From the NCBI GenBank assembly GCA_964531165.1, contig CAZHEA010000008.1:6641-70640 (forward strand): a DNA stretch of 64,000 bases, read 5' to 3'. The stretch is from SZUA-229 sp964531165 (GTDB lineage: Bacteria > Pseudomonadota > Gammaproteobacteria > SZUA-229). The translations under genes were made by a program, and so were the position numbers. Within the stretch, counting starts at the first letter, position 1; every line of letters starts with the position of its first letter. Positions 1-9,428 of this stretch are shown here, one piece after another. Below the pieces are notes generated by a model. The model ran no database searches. It was given only the letters and a program-made list of their open reading frames with translations, and had not been told where the DNA came from.

Positions 1-918
1 GATGAAATTCTTTCACTGGGAGATACGCAGGTCAAAACCTGGCAGGCCTTTCGAATTGCATTGATTGATCAGGGTATAGATGGCGGCACTTTATCGGTCA
101 CAGTTAAAGATGCTGGTCTTTCTATTATCGATCGGCAGGTTTCGATTGGTGATATACATATCCTTAATGAGAAGCAGGATGTAACTGAGCTACTGGGCTT
201 TAAACTTTGGAAGCCGCAAGTCCCCGCACAAATTGGTGGCATTACCCCGGATAGCGCTTCAGCTGATGCGGGTTTGCAGGCAAAAGATCAGGTCGTCTCT
301 ATTGATGGGCAAGCGGTTGAGAGCTGGCAGGCACTGGTAGAGATAGTTCAAAATAGTGCAGGTAAGTCGCTTGATTTTGTGGTGCTTCGTGATGGTGTTG
401 AGCATTCATTCGCGCTTACGCCAAGAGAGAAAGATAATGGTGAAAAAATTATTGGATTTATGGGAGCCTATCCAGAAATTTCTGCTGAGGTTATCAATAA
501 AACCAGAACCAGAGTAGAGTACAGTCCGCTTGGTGCGCTGCTGCGCGGGGTGCAGGAAACCTGGTTATTTTCTACATTAACATTAAAAGTGTTAGGTAAA
601 ATGCTGGTTGGCGAAGCTGCATTGGAGAATATATCCGGGCCGATAACGATTGCACAGTACGCGGGAATTACAGCGAGTATTGGTGTCTTTACATATATAA
701 AGTTTTTGGCAATGATATCGGTTAGTTTGGGTGTTTTAAACCTGCTACCTGTACCCATGCTGGATGGTGGGCATTTAATGTATTATCTGATTGAAATTGT
801 TAAAGGATCACCTGTTTCACAAAAATTTGAAGAGCTAGGGCAGAGGCTGGGGCTGACATTATTATTTTTATTAATGAGTCTGGCTATTTTTAATGATATA
901 CAGCGTTTAATTAATTAA
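1..918 (+). CDS. rseP: RIP metalloprotease RseP, C-terminal part (5' end outside window)
   Basis: This is the end of the inner-membrane site-2 zinc protease that cleaves anti-sigma factor RseA and remnant signal peptides. The frame is open from base 1, so the gene begins before the window and the HExxH active-site helix is not visible. What remains is the tail of the first PDZ domain, a full second PDZ domain (about bases 200-430) and the C-terminal membrane part with the family's LDG motif in NLLPVPMLDGGHLMYYL, whose Asp is the third zinc ligand. It is followed 33 bases later by bamA, the usual rseP-bamA-skp order. Family identity is secure. Confidence 0.95.
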   Translation, partial: DEILSLGDTQVKTWQAFRIALIDQGIDGGTLSVTVKDAGLSIIDRQVSIGDIHILNEKQDVTELLGFKLWKPQVPAQIGGITPDSASADAGLQAKDQVVSIDGQAVESWQALVEIVQNSAGKSLDFVVLRDGVEHSFALTPREKDNGEKIIGFMGAYPEISAEVINKTRTRVEYSPLGALLRGVQETWLFSTLTLKVLGKMLVGEAALENISGPITIAQYAGITASIGVFTYIKFLAMISVSLGVLNLLPVPMLDGGHLMYYLIEIVKGSPVSQKFEELGQRLGLTLLFLLMSLAIFNDIQRLIN

Positions 919-951
919 GCGTTGTTTTAAACATATTTATTTGGCGAAATT

Positions 952-3324
952 GTGCGCAGTTTATTATTTCTAATTTTTACTTTTTTGTTTCAGCAAAATT
1001 TATATGCTGATAGTAGCTTTGTTGTGGATGATATTCGTCTGGAAGGGCTTGAGCGTATTCCCGATGGTACATTATTAAATTACTTACCCCTTAAAGTTGG
1101 TGATCCGCTCAATTACTCAGAGTCAACGTATGTCATTCAGGAACTGTATAACACCGGGTTTTTCAAAGATGTAAAGCTCTTAAGAGATGGAAATACTCTG
1201 GTTGTTCGGGTTTTAGAGCGACCGGCTATTTCAAATATTACCTGGTCAGGTAATAGCGATATTGAAGATGAGCAGCTGGAAGAAATACTGACTGATATTG
1301 GTATCGTAAAAGGCAGGGTGTTTAATCCGTCTGCATTAGACAAAATAGAGCAGGGTTTGAAACAGCAGGCGTATTTTAGTCGCGGAAAGTATGCAGTGCG
1401 CATCGTAACGGCTGTAAAAGAGCTGGAACGTAATCGTGTTGATATTGATATTGAAATTTCTGAAGGTGTCATCGCAAAAATAAAACAGGTGAATATCGTT
1501 GGTAATAGCGTGTTTAATGACGATACGTTACTGTCTGAAATTCAGCTGGGTATTCCTGGAACCTGGGATTTTTTCTCCAGTATGGATGAGTATGCAAAGC
1601 CTAAGCTGGCTGCCGATGAAGAAACCTTAAAGTCATATTATCAGGACAGGGGCTACGTGCGGTTTGCAGTTGCATCAACACAGGTAACGATTACACCGGA
1701 TAAAAAAGACATTTACATTACAATGAATGTGACTGAAGGTAAAAAATATACCGTTAAAAAAGTCATACTGTCAGGTGACCTGAAGCTTGATGAGGAAGAG
1801 CTTAGACGATTGATTTTTGTCGAAAATGGTGATGTTTTTTCACGTAATAAAATGGTTCAGGGAAAAGACTTTGTGCAGAAGCGACTGGGTAATGAAGGTT
1901 ACTCGTTTGCGAAGGTTAAAGTGATACCGGTCATTGATGATGAAAACCTGCAAGTCGAACTCAGTTACTTCGTTAACCCTGGAAAAAAAGTTTATGTAAG
2001 AAGAATCAATTTTACGGGTAACTATAAAACCAATGATAATGTTTTACGTCGTGAAATGCGCTTAATGGAAGGTGGCGAGCTGTCTAATTCGAAGCTTAGT
2101 CGATCTAAAGTTCGCTTGCAGCGCCTTGCTTACATAGAGCAGGTTAATGTGAGTAAAGACCCTGTGCCGGGTACGGATGATTTAGTTGATGTTAACATTG
2201 AAGTAACGGAGCGTTTGGCAGGTAGTTTTAATATAGGTGCAGGTTTTTCGCAAAGTCAGGGCTTTGTATTTAATCTTGGTACAACGCTTGATAACTTGAA
2301 CGGTACGGGTGAAAAGCTTTCATTAAATCTGAATCGTGATGCGACAGGTGAAGCATATAGCATATCTTATACTGATCCTTATCATACCATTGATGGCATC
2401 AGCCGTACTCTGGGTTTGTCTTATAGAAAGCGCGATACCGCATCGCAAAATATTGTTAATTATTTAGAAAATAATTATGGTGCAAATATCGCTTATGGAA
2501 TCCCGTTATCAGAGTTTGACCGGGTGCGTTTAGGTGTCGGTTATGAAGTTACAGAGATTATCCGCGGAAGCAATACGGTATCTGCTGATGTGCTTGATTT
2601 TATAGAGGAAAATGGCGGAGGTGCGATTGATGTCAATGGCGACTTTTTACAGGCAGATATTAGTGCCTTTACTATGCTCGCAAGCTATACCCATGACACC
2701 AGAAATCGAACCGTCTTTGCTACCAGCGGTAATCGGCAATCAGTACTACTGGATTTAACAGCACCGGGTAGTGATTTAGAGTATTATAAACTTACTTATC
2801 GAAATAAGTTTTATTTTCCGCTGAGTGACAGTGTCACAACCTTAATTCGAACGGATATAGCTTATGGATCAGCCTACGGCAGTACCAATCTCTATCCTTT
2901 TTATGAGCGGTTTTTTGCCGGTGGTTTAAGAACGGTTCGTGGATTTGATTCGAATTCTCTAGGGCCCAGAAATACCGGCACCGATAGCGAAGGTAATCAA
3001 ATTGCCGTTGCACCTATTGGTGGTAATATTAGAACTGTTGGCAGCGCTGAGTTAATTTTCCCTGTGCCATTTATGGAAAAGCCACCTAGCTCTATACGCT
3101 TAAGCACGTTCTATGATATTGGTAATGTGTTTTTACAGGAAGATGTACTGGCTAATAATTACCGGGGCGGGTTTCGAGCGGGTGAGTTAAGGGCATCATA
3201 CGGAATATCTTTTATCTGGCTTGCGCCAATTGGGCCGTTAAGGTTTAGCTATGCGCAAACTGTTAACGATCAGCCTGGTGATAGAAAGCAGGCGTTTCAA
3301 TTTAGTATAGGTTCATTCTTTTAG
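952..3324 (+). CDS. bamA: Outer membrane protein assembly factor BamA
   Basis: BamA is the central Omp85 subunit of the BAM complex, which folds beta-barrel proteins into the outer membrane. The 790-residue product has a signal peptide ending near Ala-Asp at residue 20, five POTRA repeats (about 22-420) and a 16-strand barrel. The barrel carries the conserved VRGF motif (in GGLRTVRGFDSNSLGP) and ends in Phe, the usual barrel-insertion signal. Length matches the family (about 800). The start is GTG at 952; no in-frame ATG lies near it and the signal peptide begins directly there. Its stop overlaps the ribosome binding site of skp. Confidence 0.97.
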   Translation: MRSLLFLIFTFLFQQNLYADSSFVVDDIRLEGLERIPDGTLLNYLPLKVGDPLNYSESTYVIQELYNTGFFKDVKLLRDGNTLVVRVLERPAISNITWSGNSDIEDEQLEEILTDIGIVKGRVFNPSALDKIEQGLKQQAYFSRGKYAVRIVTAVKELERNRVDIDIEISEGVIAKIKQVNIVGNSVFNDDTLLSEIQLGIPGTWDFFSSMDEYAKPKLAADEETLKSYYQDRGYVRFAVASTQVTITPDKKDIYITMNVTEGKKYTVKKVILSGDLKLDEEELRRLIFVENGDVFSRNKMVQGKDFVQKRLGNEGYSFAKVKVIPVIDDENLQVELSYFVNPGKKVYVRRINFTGNYKTNDNVLRREMRLMEGGELSNSKLSRSKVRLQRLAYIEQVNVSKDPVPGTDDLVDVNIEVTERLAGSFNIGAGFSQSQGFVFNLGTTLDNLNGTGEKLSLNLNRDATGEAYSISYTDPYHTIDGISRTLGLSYRKRDTASQNIVNYLENNYGANIAYGIPLSEFDRVRLGVGYEVTEIIRGSNTVSADVLDFIEENGGGAIDVNGDFLQADISAFTMLASYTHDTRNRTVFATSGNRQSVLLDLTAPGSDLEYYKLTYRNKFYFPLSDSVTTLIRTDIAYGSAYGSTNLYPFYERFFAGGLRTVRGFDSNSLGPRNTGTDSEGNQIAVAPIGGNIRTVGSAELIFPVPFMEKPPSSIRLSTFYDIGNVFLQEDVLANNYRGGFRAGELRASYGISFIWLAPIGPLRFSYAQTVNDQPGDRKQAFQFSIGSFF

Positions 3325-3335
3325 GAGATTTATAG

Positions 3336-3839
3336 ATGAAAAAAATCATATCAATTTTATTTTTGACAAGTGTTTTACTGGTGCCAGTATCTGCTTTCGC
3401 ATTGAAAGTAGGGTATGTTAATGAAAATATTTTATTCAATGAGTACGCTAAAGCTAAAGGTGTTGAAAAGGCAATGGAGGCTAAATTTAGCGGCCCTAAA
3501 AAAGATCTTGATGATCAGCTTGTCGCAATAAAGGCGTTAGAAAAAGAAATTAAGACTAATGAATTGTTGATGACTGAAAGTAAATTAACATCATCTAAAG
3601 AAAATCTTAACAAAAAAATCATGATATACCGTCAAAAAGGCATGGCTTTAGAAAATGAGTTTAAGGCCATTCTTAATGAAGAGAGAAATATTTTCAGAGG
3701 TATAGTGATTGATGTGATGAAAAAATTTGCGGCTGAAAAAAAATATGACCTTATATTAAAGGATGGGGTTATGTTTGCTGCTGATAAAATAAATATAACG
3801 GATGAAATTTCAAAACTGGTTAATAAGAAATCAAAATAG
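3336..3839 (+). CDS. skp: Periplasmic chaperone Skp/OmpH family
   Basis: Skp is a periplasmic trimeric 'jellyfish' chaperone that holds unfolded outer membrane proteins for BamA. The 167-residue product has a signal peptide (cleavage near AFA-LKVGYV), the family's typical first strand LKVGYVNENILF, and a long Lys/Glu-rich coiled-coil middle (about residues 45-120). A GGAG ribosome binding site precedes the ATG, and the gene follows bamA by 11 bases, so they are probably co-transcribed. In most gammaproteobacteria lpxD comes next; here there is a 174-base gap and then fabZ. Confidence 0.93.
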   Translation: MKKIISILFLTSVLLVPVSAFALKVGYVNENILFNEYAKAKGVEKAMEAKFSGPKKDLDDQLVAIKALEKEIKTNELLMTESKLTSSKENLNKKIMIYRQKGMALENEFKAILNEERNIFRGIVIDVMKKFAAEKKYDLILKDGVMFAADKINITDEISKLVNKKSK

Positions 3840-3964
3840 ATTATAAAGACTGTGTTTTGTATTTGCAGATTCGTCAGTCATAGTTTAATGGCCTGAGATG
3901 CTAGTGTGAATGGCTGGTAGCGCAAGAGATATTCGTGCTATTATTATCTGCTATTGATTTAGTC

Positions 3965-3970
3965 TATAAT
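3965..3970 (+). promoter_or_regulatory. Candidate -10 element upstream of fabZ
   Basis: A perfect TATAAT lies 44 bases before the fabZ TTG codon, in the gap where lpxD would normally sit. No good -35 hexamer is seen at 17 bases' spacing. It suggests that fabZ-lpxA has its own promoter rather than depending on read-through from bamA-skp. Confidence 0.4.
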
Positions 3971-4013
3971 ATATTCGTAAATTGCTATTGATAAGAAGGT
4001 TAAAGGTGTTGTT

Positions 4014-4463
4014 TTGAACACAATGAACATAGGTGAAGTAAAGAAGCTGTTAGCACATCGTTATCCTTTTTTGCTGGTTGATAAAGTGCTTGACTATGAA
4101 GTTGGCAAAACGCTAACTGCTGTTAAAAACGTAACAATTAATGAGCCGTTTTTTCAGGGGCACTTTCCTGATTATCCAGTTATGCCCGGCGTGCTTATTA
4201 TGGAAGCGCTTGCACAGGCGACTGGATTACTGGGCTTCAAAACAATGGATGAAAGCCCTGAAGAAGATACACTGTATCTTTTTGTTGGAATTGACGGCGC
4301 ACGATTTAAACGTCAGGTTGTACCGGGTGATGTTCTGACCTTACAGGTTGAGCTGGTTAAAAAAGTACGCACAATCTGGAAATTTGACTGTAAGGCGCTG
4401 GTTGATGGCGAGCTGGCGGCAAGTGCAACGATAATGTGTGCGGCGACGCAAAAGCCTGAATGA
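4014..4463 (+). CDS. fabZ: 3-hydroxyacyl-[acyl-carrier-protein] dehydratase FabZ
   Basis: FabZ dehydrates 3-hydroxyacyl-ACP in fatty acid synthesis and competes with LpxA for 3-hydroxymyristoyl-ACP. The 149-residue hot-dog-fold product has the conserved HRYPFLLVDKV start and the catalytic pair His50 (in FFQGHFPDYPVMPG) and Glu64 (in LIMEALAQA). The TTG start at 4014 is preferred because AAAGG at 4002-4006 is 7 bases upstream; the in-frame ATG at 4023 would be 16 bases from it. lpxA follows after 31 bases, the usual pairing. Confidence 0.96.
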   Translation: MNTMNIGEVKKLLAHRYPFLLVDKVLDYEVGKTLTAVKNVTINEPFFQGHFPDYPVMPGVLIMEALAQATGLLGFKTMDESPEEDTLYLFVGIDGARFKRQVVPGDVLTLQVELVKKVRTIWKFDCKALVDGELAASATIMCAATQKPE

Positions 4464-4494
4464 TGTTTTATGTTTCAGCAAATTATGAATTAAT

Positions 4495-5277
4495 TTGAGC
4501 GATGCAATGATTCACCAAACTGCAATAATCGATGAAAATGCCAGAATAGCAGATGACGTTAGTATTGGTCCTTATAGTGTTATTGGTGCAGACGTTGAAA
4601 TAGATTCCGGCAGCTGGATTGGCCCTCATGTGGTTATATCCGGGCCAACTAAAATCGGTAAAAATAACAAAATTTTTCAGTTTGCTTCTATCGGTGAAGA
4701 TCCCCAGGACTTAAAGTTTGATGGCGAAACTACTCACCTCGAAATTGGCGATAATAATACCATCAGAGAAAATGTAACCATTTCACGTGGTACAGAAGAT
4801 GGCGGTGCGATTACCCGCATTGGACATCATAATTTACTTATGGCTTATGTGCATATTGCACATGACTGCAATATTGGTAATCATATTATTCTGGCAAACT
4901 CGGCATCCTGCGCCGGTCATGTTGAAGTCGGTGATCACGCTATTCTGGGTGGCTTTACGCTGGTGCATCAGTTTACTAAAATTGGGTGCCGTGCGTTTAC
5001 CAGTATGGGGTCAATCATTAATCAAGATGTTCCTCCTTATGTAATCGTTGCCAGTAGTTACGGTAAAGCCTGTGGTATTAATAAAGTTGGTTTAAAGCGC
5101 AGTGGCTATAGTGATGAAGTGATTCGTGCCATCGTTAATGCGTATAAATTGTTAATTCGTTCTAAAAAACCCCGTGAAGAAGCAATGCTATCAGCGGCAG
5201 AATTAATTGATAATTATGCGGAAGTTAAGCTAATGGCTGATTTTATTCGGCAGTCTGAGCGTGGAATTATTCGTTAA
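4495..5277 (+). CDS. lpxA: Acyl-ACP--UDP-N-acetylglucosamine O-acyltransferase LpxA
   Basis: LpxA performs the first step of lipid A synthesis, transferring 3-hydroxyacyl from ACP to UDP-GlcNAc. The 260-residue product is a left-handed beta-helix built from hexapeptide repeats (IGPYSV, IGADVE, IGPHVV and so on). The catalytic His123 is in HIAHDC, and a C-terminal helical domain starts around residue 195. The start is uncertain: TTG at 4495 gives the longest product, but ATG at 4507 (MIHQTAIID) fits the family start and has a weak GAG 7 bases upstream. The next lipid A gene, lpxB, is reversed and convergent. Confidence 0.96.
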   Translation: MSDAMIHQTAIIDENARIADDVSIGPYSVIGADVEIDSGSWIGPHVVISGPTKIGKNNKIFQFASIGEDPQDLKFDGETTHLEIGDNNTIRENVTISRGTEDGGAITRIGHHNLLMAYVHIAHDCNIGNHIILANSASCAGHVEVGDHAILGGFTLVHQFTKIGCRAFTSMGSIINQDVPPYVIVASSYGKACGINKVGLKRSGYSDEVIRAIVNAYKLLIRSKKPREEAMLSAAELIDNYAEVKLMADFIRQSERGIIR

Positions 5278-5443
5278 GTCGTTTTAAAAGTTAACTGTAT
5301 TTTTGACCGCTAATGAATGCAAAAACATACAACTATCTATGTTTGTAACAGTTGCAGGTGTTTGGCTTTAATGTATCTCTATTAATTGATTCTATCTTTA
5401 AATACATGCGCATTCTTTTTCGCATATTAATGGTAAGATATTT

Positions 5444-6577
5444 TTAATCCAGCATTTCCAGAATCAATTCTGCCATGTTTTCGGTGCCACCGGTTTTTCC
5501 TAATTTGTTGCGAACAGCATGTAATTCATCAATCATATTTTGTCTATAGTTTTTATTGTCCAGAATTAAATTAATTTCGCTGGCAATGCTTTGCGGCTTC
5601 GCATCAAACTGTAAAAACTCTTTTACGATTTCTTTTTCAGCAACAATATTCACTAAACCAATGTGTTTTATTTTTACCAGTGGTTTTAATATAAGGTAGG
5701 AAATTAGAGAGATTTTATAAATGATGCAGCCGGGTATGCCCATCAACGCGATTTCTAATGTGGCGGTACCGGATGCGGCGATGATGGTGTCGCAACATTG
5801 CATTACATTATAGGGCAGGTCTTTAACCAGCTTGATATTGAGGTGTTTATATTTCTGAAGATAGTGATCGAAGTCCTTTTCACCTAAAGTACTGGCAATG
5901 GGTAAAACAAACTGTAGGTCTGGTTTGTCTTTAATCAGTCGTTCGGCGGTGGCGAGCTGTATCGGTAGTAAACGTTTAATTTCGCTGCGCCGGCTACCGG
6001 GGAATAAACCAATTACAGTTTTGTTCGTTGTTAGTCCGTATTCTTCAAAGCAGCTGGACCTGTCTTTGAGTGCTTTGGCTTTATCTACTAGTGGATTACC
6101 AACAAAGCGTACCGGTACATTGGCGTCTTTATAAATTTTTTCTTCAAAAGGTAGAATTACCGCCATCATGTCGATAACTTTACCCATTTCATAAACCCGT
6201 TTTGGCCGCCATGCCCAAATTTTCGGGCTGATATAAAACAACACTTTTATACCCAGCTCTTTTGCTGTTGTTGCAAGCTTAAAATTAAATGCCTGATAAT
6301 CCACCAGTACCAGTAAATCGGGTGGGTTGTCGTGTAAAGATTCGCGTAATATATTAAGGGCTTGTTTAATCTGGCTATATTTAAACAGTACTTCCACTAT
6401 ACCCATAACTGCAATGTCGGTGCAATCAACCAGAAGTTCTGCGCCTGCATTGCGTAATTGATCGCCCCCCATGCCATAGAATTCAAGTTCTTTATGGTGG
6501 TTGTGAAGGGCTTTGATTATATTTGCTGCATGCATGTCACCAGAGGCTTCACCAACACTGAACATTATTCGCATCAT
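5444..6577 (-). CDS. lpxB: Lipid-A-disaccharide synthase LpxB
   Basis: LpxB (glycosyltransferase family 19) joins UDP-2,3-diacylglucosamine and lipid X into the lipid A disaccharide at the inner face of the membrane. The 377-residue product shows the family N-terminus with SVGEASGDMHAANI, the mid-region FYISPKIWAWRPKRV, and LFPGSRRSEIKRLLP, and has normal length. It lies on the minus strand, convergent with lpxA and divergent from rnhB, whereas lpxA-lpxB-rnhB usually run together. Two ATGs in tandem begin the frame; the first is used here. Confidence 0.96.
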   Translation of the reverse strand: MMRIMFSVGEASGDMHAANIIKALHNHHKELEFYGMGGDQLRNAGAELLVDCTDIAVMGIVEVLFKYSQIKQALNILRESLHDNPPDLLVLVDYQAFNFKLATTAKELGIKVLFYISPKIWAWRPKRVYEMGKVIDMMAVILPFEEKIYKDANVPVRFVGNPLVDKAKALKDRSSCFEEYGLTTNKTVIGLFPGSRRSEIKRLLPIQLATAERLIKDKPDLQFVLPIASTLGEKDFDHYLQKYKHLNIKLVKDLPYNVMQCCDTIIAASGTATLEIALMGIPGCIIYKISLISYLILKPLVKIKHIGLVNIVAEKEIVKEFLQFDAKPQSIASEINLILDNKNYRQNMIDELHAVRNKLGKTGGTENMAELILEMLD

Positions 6578-6665
6578 GGTTTATCTTTATCAATCATATC
6601 TTGATTAGGGTATATAAATGAGTACTATTCATTCTTCAAATTAGCTTAGGATTCTACCGTAAAAA

Positions 6666-7265
6666 ATGATTGACGACATTGATATTGATTTAAAAAATTA
6701 CCATGCAGTTGCCGGTGTCGATGAAGCCGGTAGAGGGCCTTTGGTTGGTGCGGTGGTGGCTGCTGCTGTTATTCTTGATGAGTTGCATCCGATTGCCGGG
6801 CTTAATGATTCGAAAAAACTTACTGCCAAAAAACGTGAGCAGCTGGCACAGGAAATTAAAACCCATGCAAAAGCCTGGGCAGTTTCTTCGGTAGGGCCGG
6901 CGGTAGTTGATGAGATTAATATATTGCAGGCCAGTCTTCTGGCGATGAAACAGGCTATAGAGAGCTTATCTATTACCGCGGATTTTGCCCTGATTGATGG
7001 GAATAAGCTACCGGATCTATCATGTGAAGCCGCTGCAATTGTAAAAGGCGATGCCCGGGTTTCGGCAATTGCCGCCGCATCTATTCTGGCTAAAGTTGAG
7101 CGTGACCAGCAGATGGAGGAGTTGCATAAAGAGTATCCCCAATATGAATTTAACCGGCATAAGGGCTACCCCACTAAATTGCACTTTGCATTATTGGAGG
7201 AGTTCGGGCCCTGCAAACAGCATCGTAGAAGTTTCGGGCCGGTGAGAAGGCTGTTAGAGCGTTAA
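6666..7265 (+). CDS. rnhB: Ribonuclease HII
   Basis: RNase HII cleaves RNA in RNA-DNA hybrids and starts removal of misincorporated ribonucleotides. The 199-residue product has the signature GVDEAGRGPLVG with acidic residues Asp19 and Glu20. Further conserved stretches are LNDSKKLTAKKREQL, LIDGN, and KGDARVSAIAAASILAKV, carrying the remaining active-site Asp, and NRHKGYPT. It is divergent from lpxB with an 88-base spacer that must hold both promoters. In many relatives rnhB is followed directly by dnaE; here an antiporter gene lies between them. Confidence 0.96.
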   Translation: MIDDIDIDLKNYHAVAGVDEAGRGPLVGAVVAAAVILDELHPIAGLNDSKKLTAKKREQLAQEIKTHAKAWAVSSVGPAVVDEINILQASLLAMKQAIESLSITADFALIDGNKLPDLSCEAAAIVKGDARVSAIAAASILAKVERDQQMEELHKEYPQYEFNRHKGYPTKLHFALLEEFGPCKQHRRSFGPVRRLLER

Positions 7266-7433
7266 GTGGTAGCGCTGCCGAAGTTGGCGATTATGTCAGC
7301 AATGAAAATTATCTTAAAGACATGACGATTTATACTATTGTATTTATTGAAAGGATTTTTTAGGTATGGCTTAAACTGATTCCACGCATTTAACTTTTAA
7401 TAATAGCAACACTAAATACAGTCTGGAAAACAT

Positions 7434-9044
7434 ATGCAGTCAGATATTATTGCTCTTGGAGTCGCTTATCTACTTGGGCTGGGCGCACGCACTATCGGTT
7501 TACCGCCACTGGTTGGATATCTGGTGGCGGGTTTTGTTCTGTTTGCCTCCGGTGGCGTACTCACCCCCGCACTTAAAGATTTTTCAGAAATGGGGGTGAC
7601 GCTACTGTTGTTCAGCATTGGCTTGAAACTACAGGTAAGAAGTTTGTTGATGCCGCAAATCTGGGCGGTCTCATCGCTGCATATGCTGGTAACCATTATC
7701 GTGGCGGCGCTGTTTATTTATTTACTGGCATTTGCCGGTGTGTCGCAGTTGGTTGGGCTGGATATGATGTCCGTCGCCCTGATTGCATTTGCTCTGAGCT
7801 TTTCCAGTACCGTATTTGCGGTAAAGGTGCTGGATGAAAAGGGTGAGATGAACTCTCTGTATGGTCGTCTGGCGATTGGTATCTTGATTATGCAGGATAT
7901 TGCCGCGGTGGTTTTTCTGGCTATTTCCACTGGCAAGGTACCAACAATTTGGGCATTGGGTCTGTTATTGTTAATTCCACTGCGGCCCCTGCTGTTTAAA
8001 ATACTAGAAAAATCCGGGCATGGTGAGCTACAGATATTATTCGGCTTAAGCGTGGCGCTGGGTGGTGCTCAGATGTTTGAGCTGGTCAGTGTTAAAGGTG
8101 ATCTGGGGGCGTTAATTTTAGGCATTATATTCGCCAGTCATGTACGTGCTCCGGAGCTGGCTCGCCAACTACTGGGCTTTAAGGATTTGTTTCTGGTGGG
8201 GTTCTTCCTGTCGATTGGCCTGTCCGGACCGCTTAGTTGGAATGCGATCACAATGGGTGTGCTGCTAATGCTACTGGTGCCATTTAAAACACTGTTTTTC
8301 TTCTGGTTGATGAGCAAGTTTAATTTGCGTGCGCGAACCTCGTTTTTAGGCTCATTAAGCCTGGCCAACTACAGTGAATTTGGCTTGATAGTGATTGCAG
8401 TGAGTGTCAGTAATGCCTGGTTGGGTAGTGAGTGGCTTATTATTATTGCTATCGCATTATCTCTGTCATTTATATTTGCAGCGCCCTTAAATAGCGCATC
8501 CTATTTGCTGTATGTAAAAATGCATAATTTCTTACTGCAGTTTGAGTCAGCCAGCCCGATTACTGCAGAAGCTGAAATAAATTCAGGTGATGCCAATATT
8601 ATTGTTTTTGGGATGGGCCGGGTCGGTAGCGGGGCATATCATGTGTTTCGCCAGCGTGTTGGCGATAAGGTGCTGGGTGTCGATCACGATGCCGCGAAAG
8701 TAAAAAAAATGAATACCGGCGAGATGAATGTTATTCGCGGAAGTGCTATTGATCCTGACTTCTGGAGTCGTATAAATATGAATCAGGCGAATGTAAAAAT
8801 GATAGTACTGGCCATGCCCAATGCACAGGAAAACCTGTTTGCTGCACGGCTACTAAAAGAAACAGGCTACACCGGTAAGGTGGCAGCAGTGGCGAGGTAT
8901 GCGGATGAGATTGAAGCCCTGAAACAGGCGGGTGTGCATGCGGCTTTTAATTTATATGCGGAAGCCGGGGCGGGTTTTGCCGAGCATGTCTGTAGTGAGT
9001 TGATGGCGGAGCATGGTGACAGGAAACTGAAAAGTGGCGAGTGA
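7434..9044 (+). CDS. CPA2-family monovalent cation:proton antiporter (KefB/YbaL-like)
   Basis: This is an inner-membrane cation/proton antiporter of the CPA2 family. The first ~380 residues are 11-13 hydrophobic segments of a Na+/H+ exchanger domain. The C-terminal ~140 residues form a cytoplasmic RCK_N (TrkA-N) Rossmann domain, beginning IIVFGMGRVGSGAYHVF with an Asp in VLGVDHD that likely contacts the nucleotide ribose. There is no TrkA_C domain, so it is shorter than KefB or KefC (536 versus about 600). Potassium/proton exchange controlled by NAD(H) is the usual role, but the transported ion cannot be told from sequence. It separates rnhB from dnaE. Confidence 0.88.
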   Translation: MQSDIIALGVAYLLGLGARTIGLPPLVGYLVAGFVLFASGGVLTPALKDFSEMGVTLLLFSIGLKLQVRSLLMPQIWAVSSLHMLVTIIVAALFIYLLAFAGVSQLVGLDMMSVALIAFALSFSSTVFAVKVLDEKGEMNSLYGRLAIGILIMQDIAAVVFLAISTGKVPTIWALGLLLLIPLRPLLFKILEKSGHGELQILFGLSVALGGAQMFELVSVKGDLGALILGIIFASHVRAPELARQLLGFKDLFLVGFFLSIGLSGPLSWNAITMGVLLMLLVPFKTLFFFWLMSKFNLRARTSFLGSLSLANYSEFGLIVIAVSVSNAWLGSEWLIIIAIALSLSFIFAAPLNSASYLLYVKMHNFLLQFESASPITAEAEINSGDANIIVFGMGRVGSGAYHVFRQRVGDKVLGVDHDAAKVKKMNTGEMNVIRGSAIDPDFWSRINMNQANVKMIVLAMPNAQENLFAARLLKETGYTGKVAAVARYADEIEALKQAGVHAAFNLYAEAGAGFAEHVCSELMAEHGDRKLKSGE

Positions 9045-9428
9045 TTAAAGGGCTTAAACCGTACAGCTTTTTCAGAAGATGGGTTTTCTATATGTTTATT
9101 TCAATATAATTCAACTAGATAGCGAGTTTAGTTAATGTGCTTGATGTTTGATAATAAAGTCCTGATTTCATAAAGGCATGCTTTCAAGGCAGATTTTTCC
9201 AAAAGTGGTAAAGCCACCCGCATAATTCAGGGTTTTTAGTATCAAAGTGGGAAAACCCCATAAATATATCCGCTTAAAAATAAATAATAGTGGTAAATGC
9301 AGATTAACGATTGAGAGTCATCTCATTCTGTCTCATAATGCTTTTTGAAAAGTGCAAATAAAAATAAACGTTACAATTCTTTTAAAACAATAAGTTACAC
9401 AACTATTTTAAAGTAGATTAAATACTAA
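9045..9428. other. Intergenic region before dnaE, no gene seen
   Basis: This 384-base AT-rich gap carries no convincing ORF. A small hairpin with 7-base arms (GGGTTTT at 9230-9236, AAAACCC at 9252-9258) lies in the middle without a T-run. A TACAAT hexamer at 9372-9377 is a possible -10 for dnaE, without a well-spaced -35. No strong ribosome binding site precedes dnaE. Confidence 0.4.
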
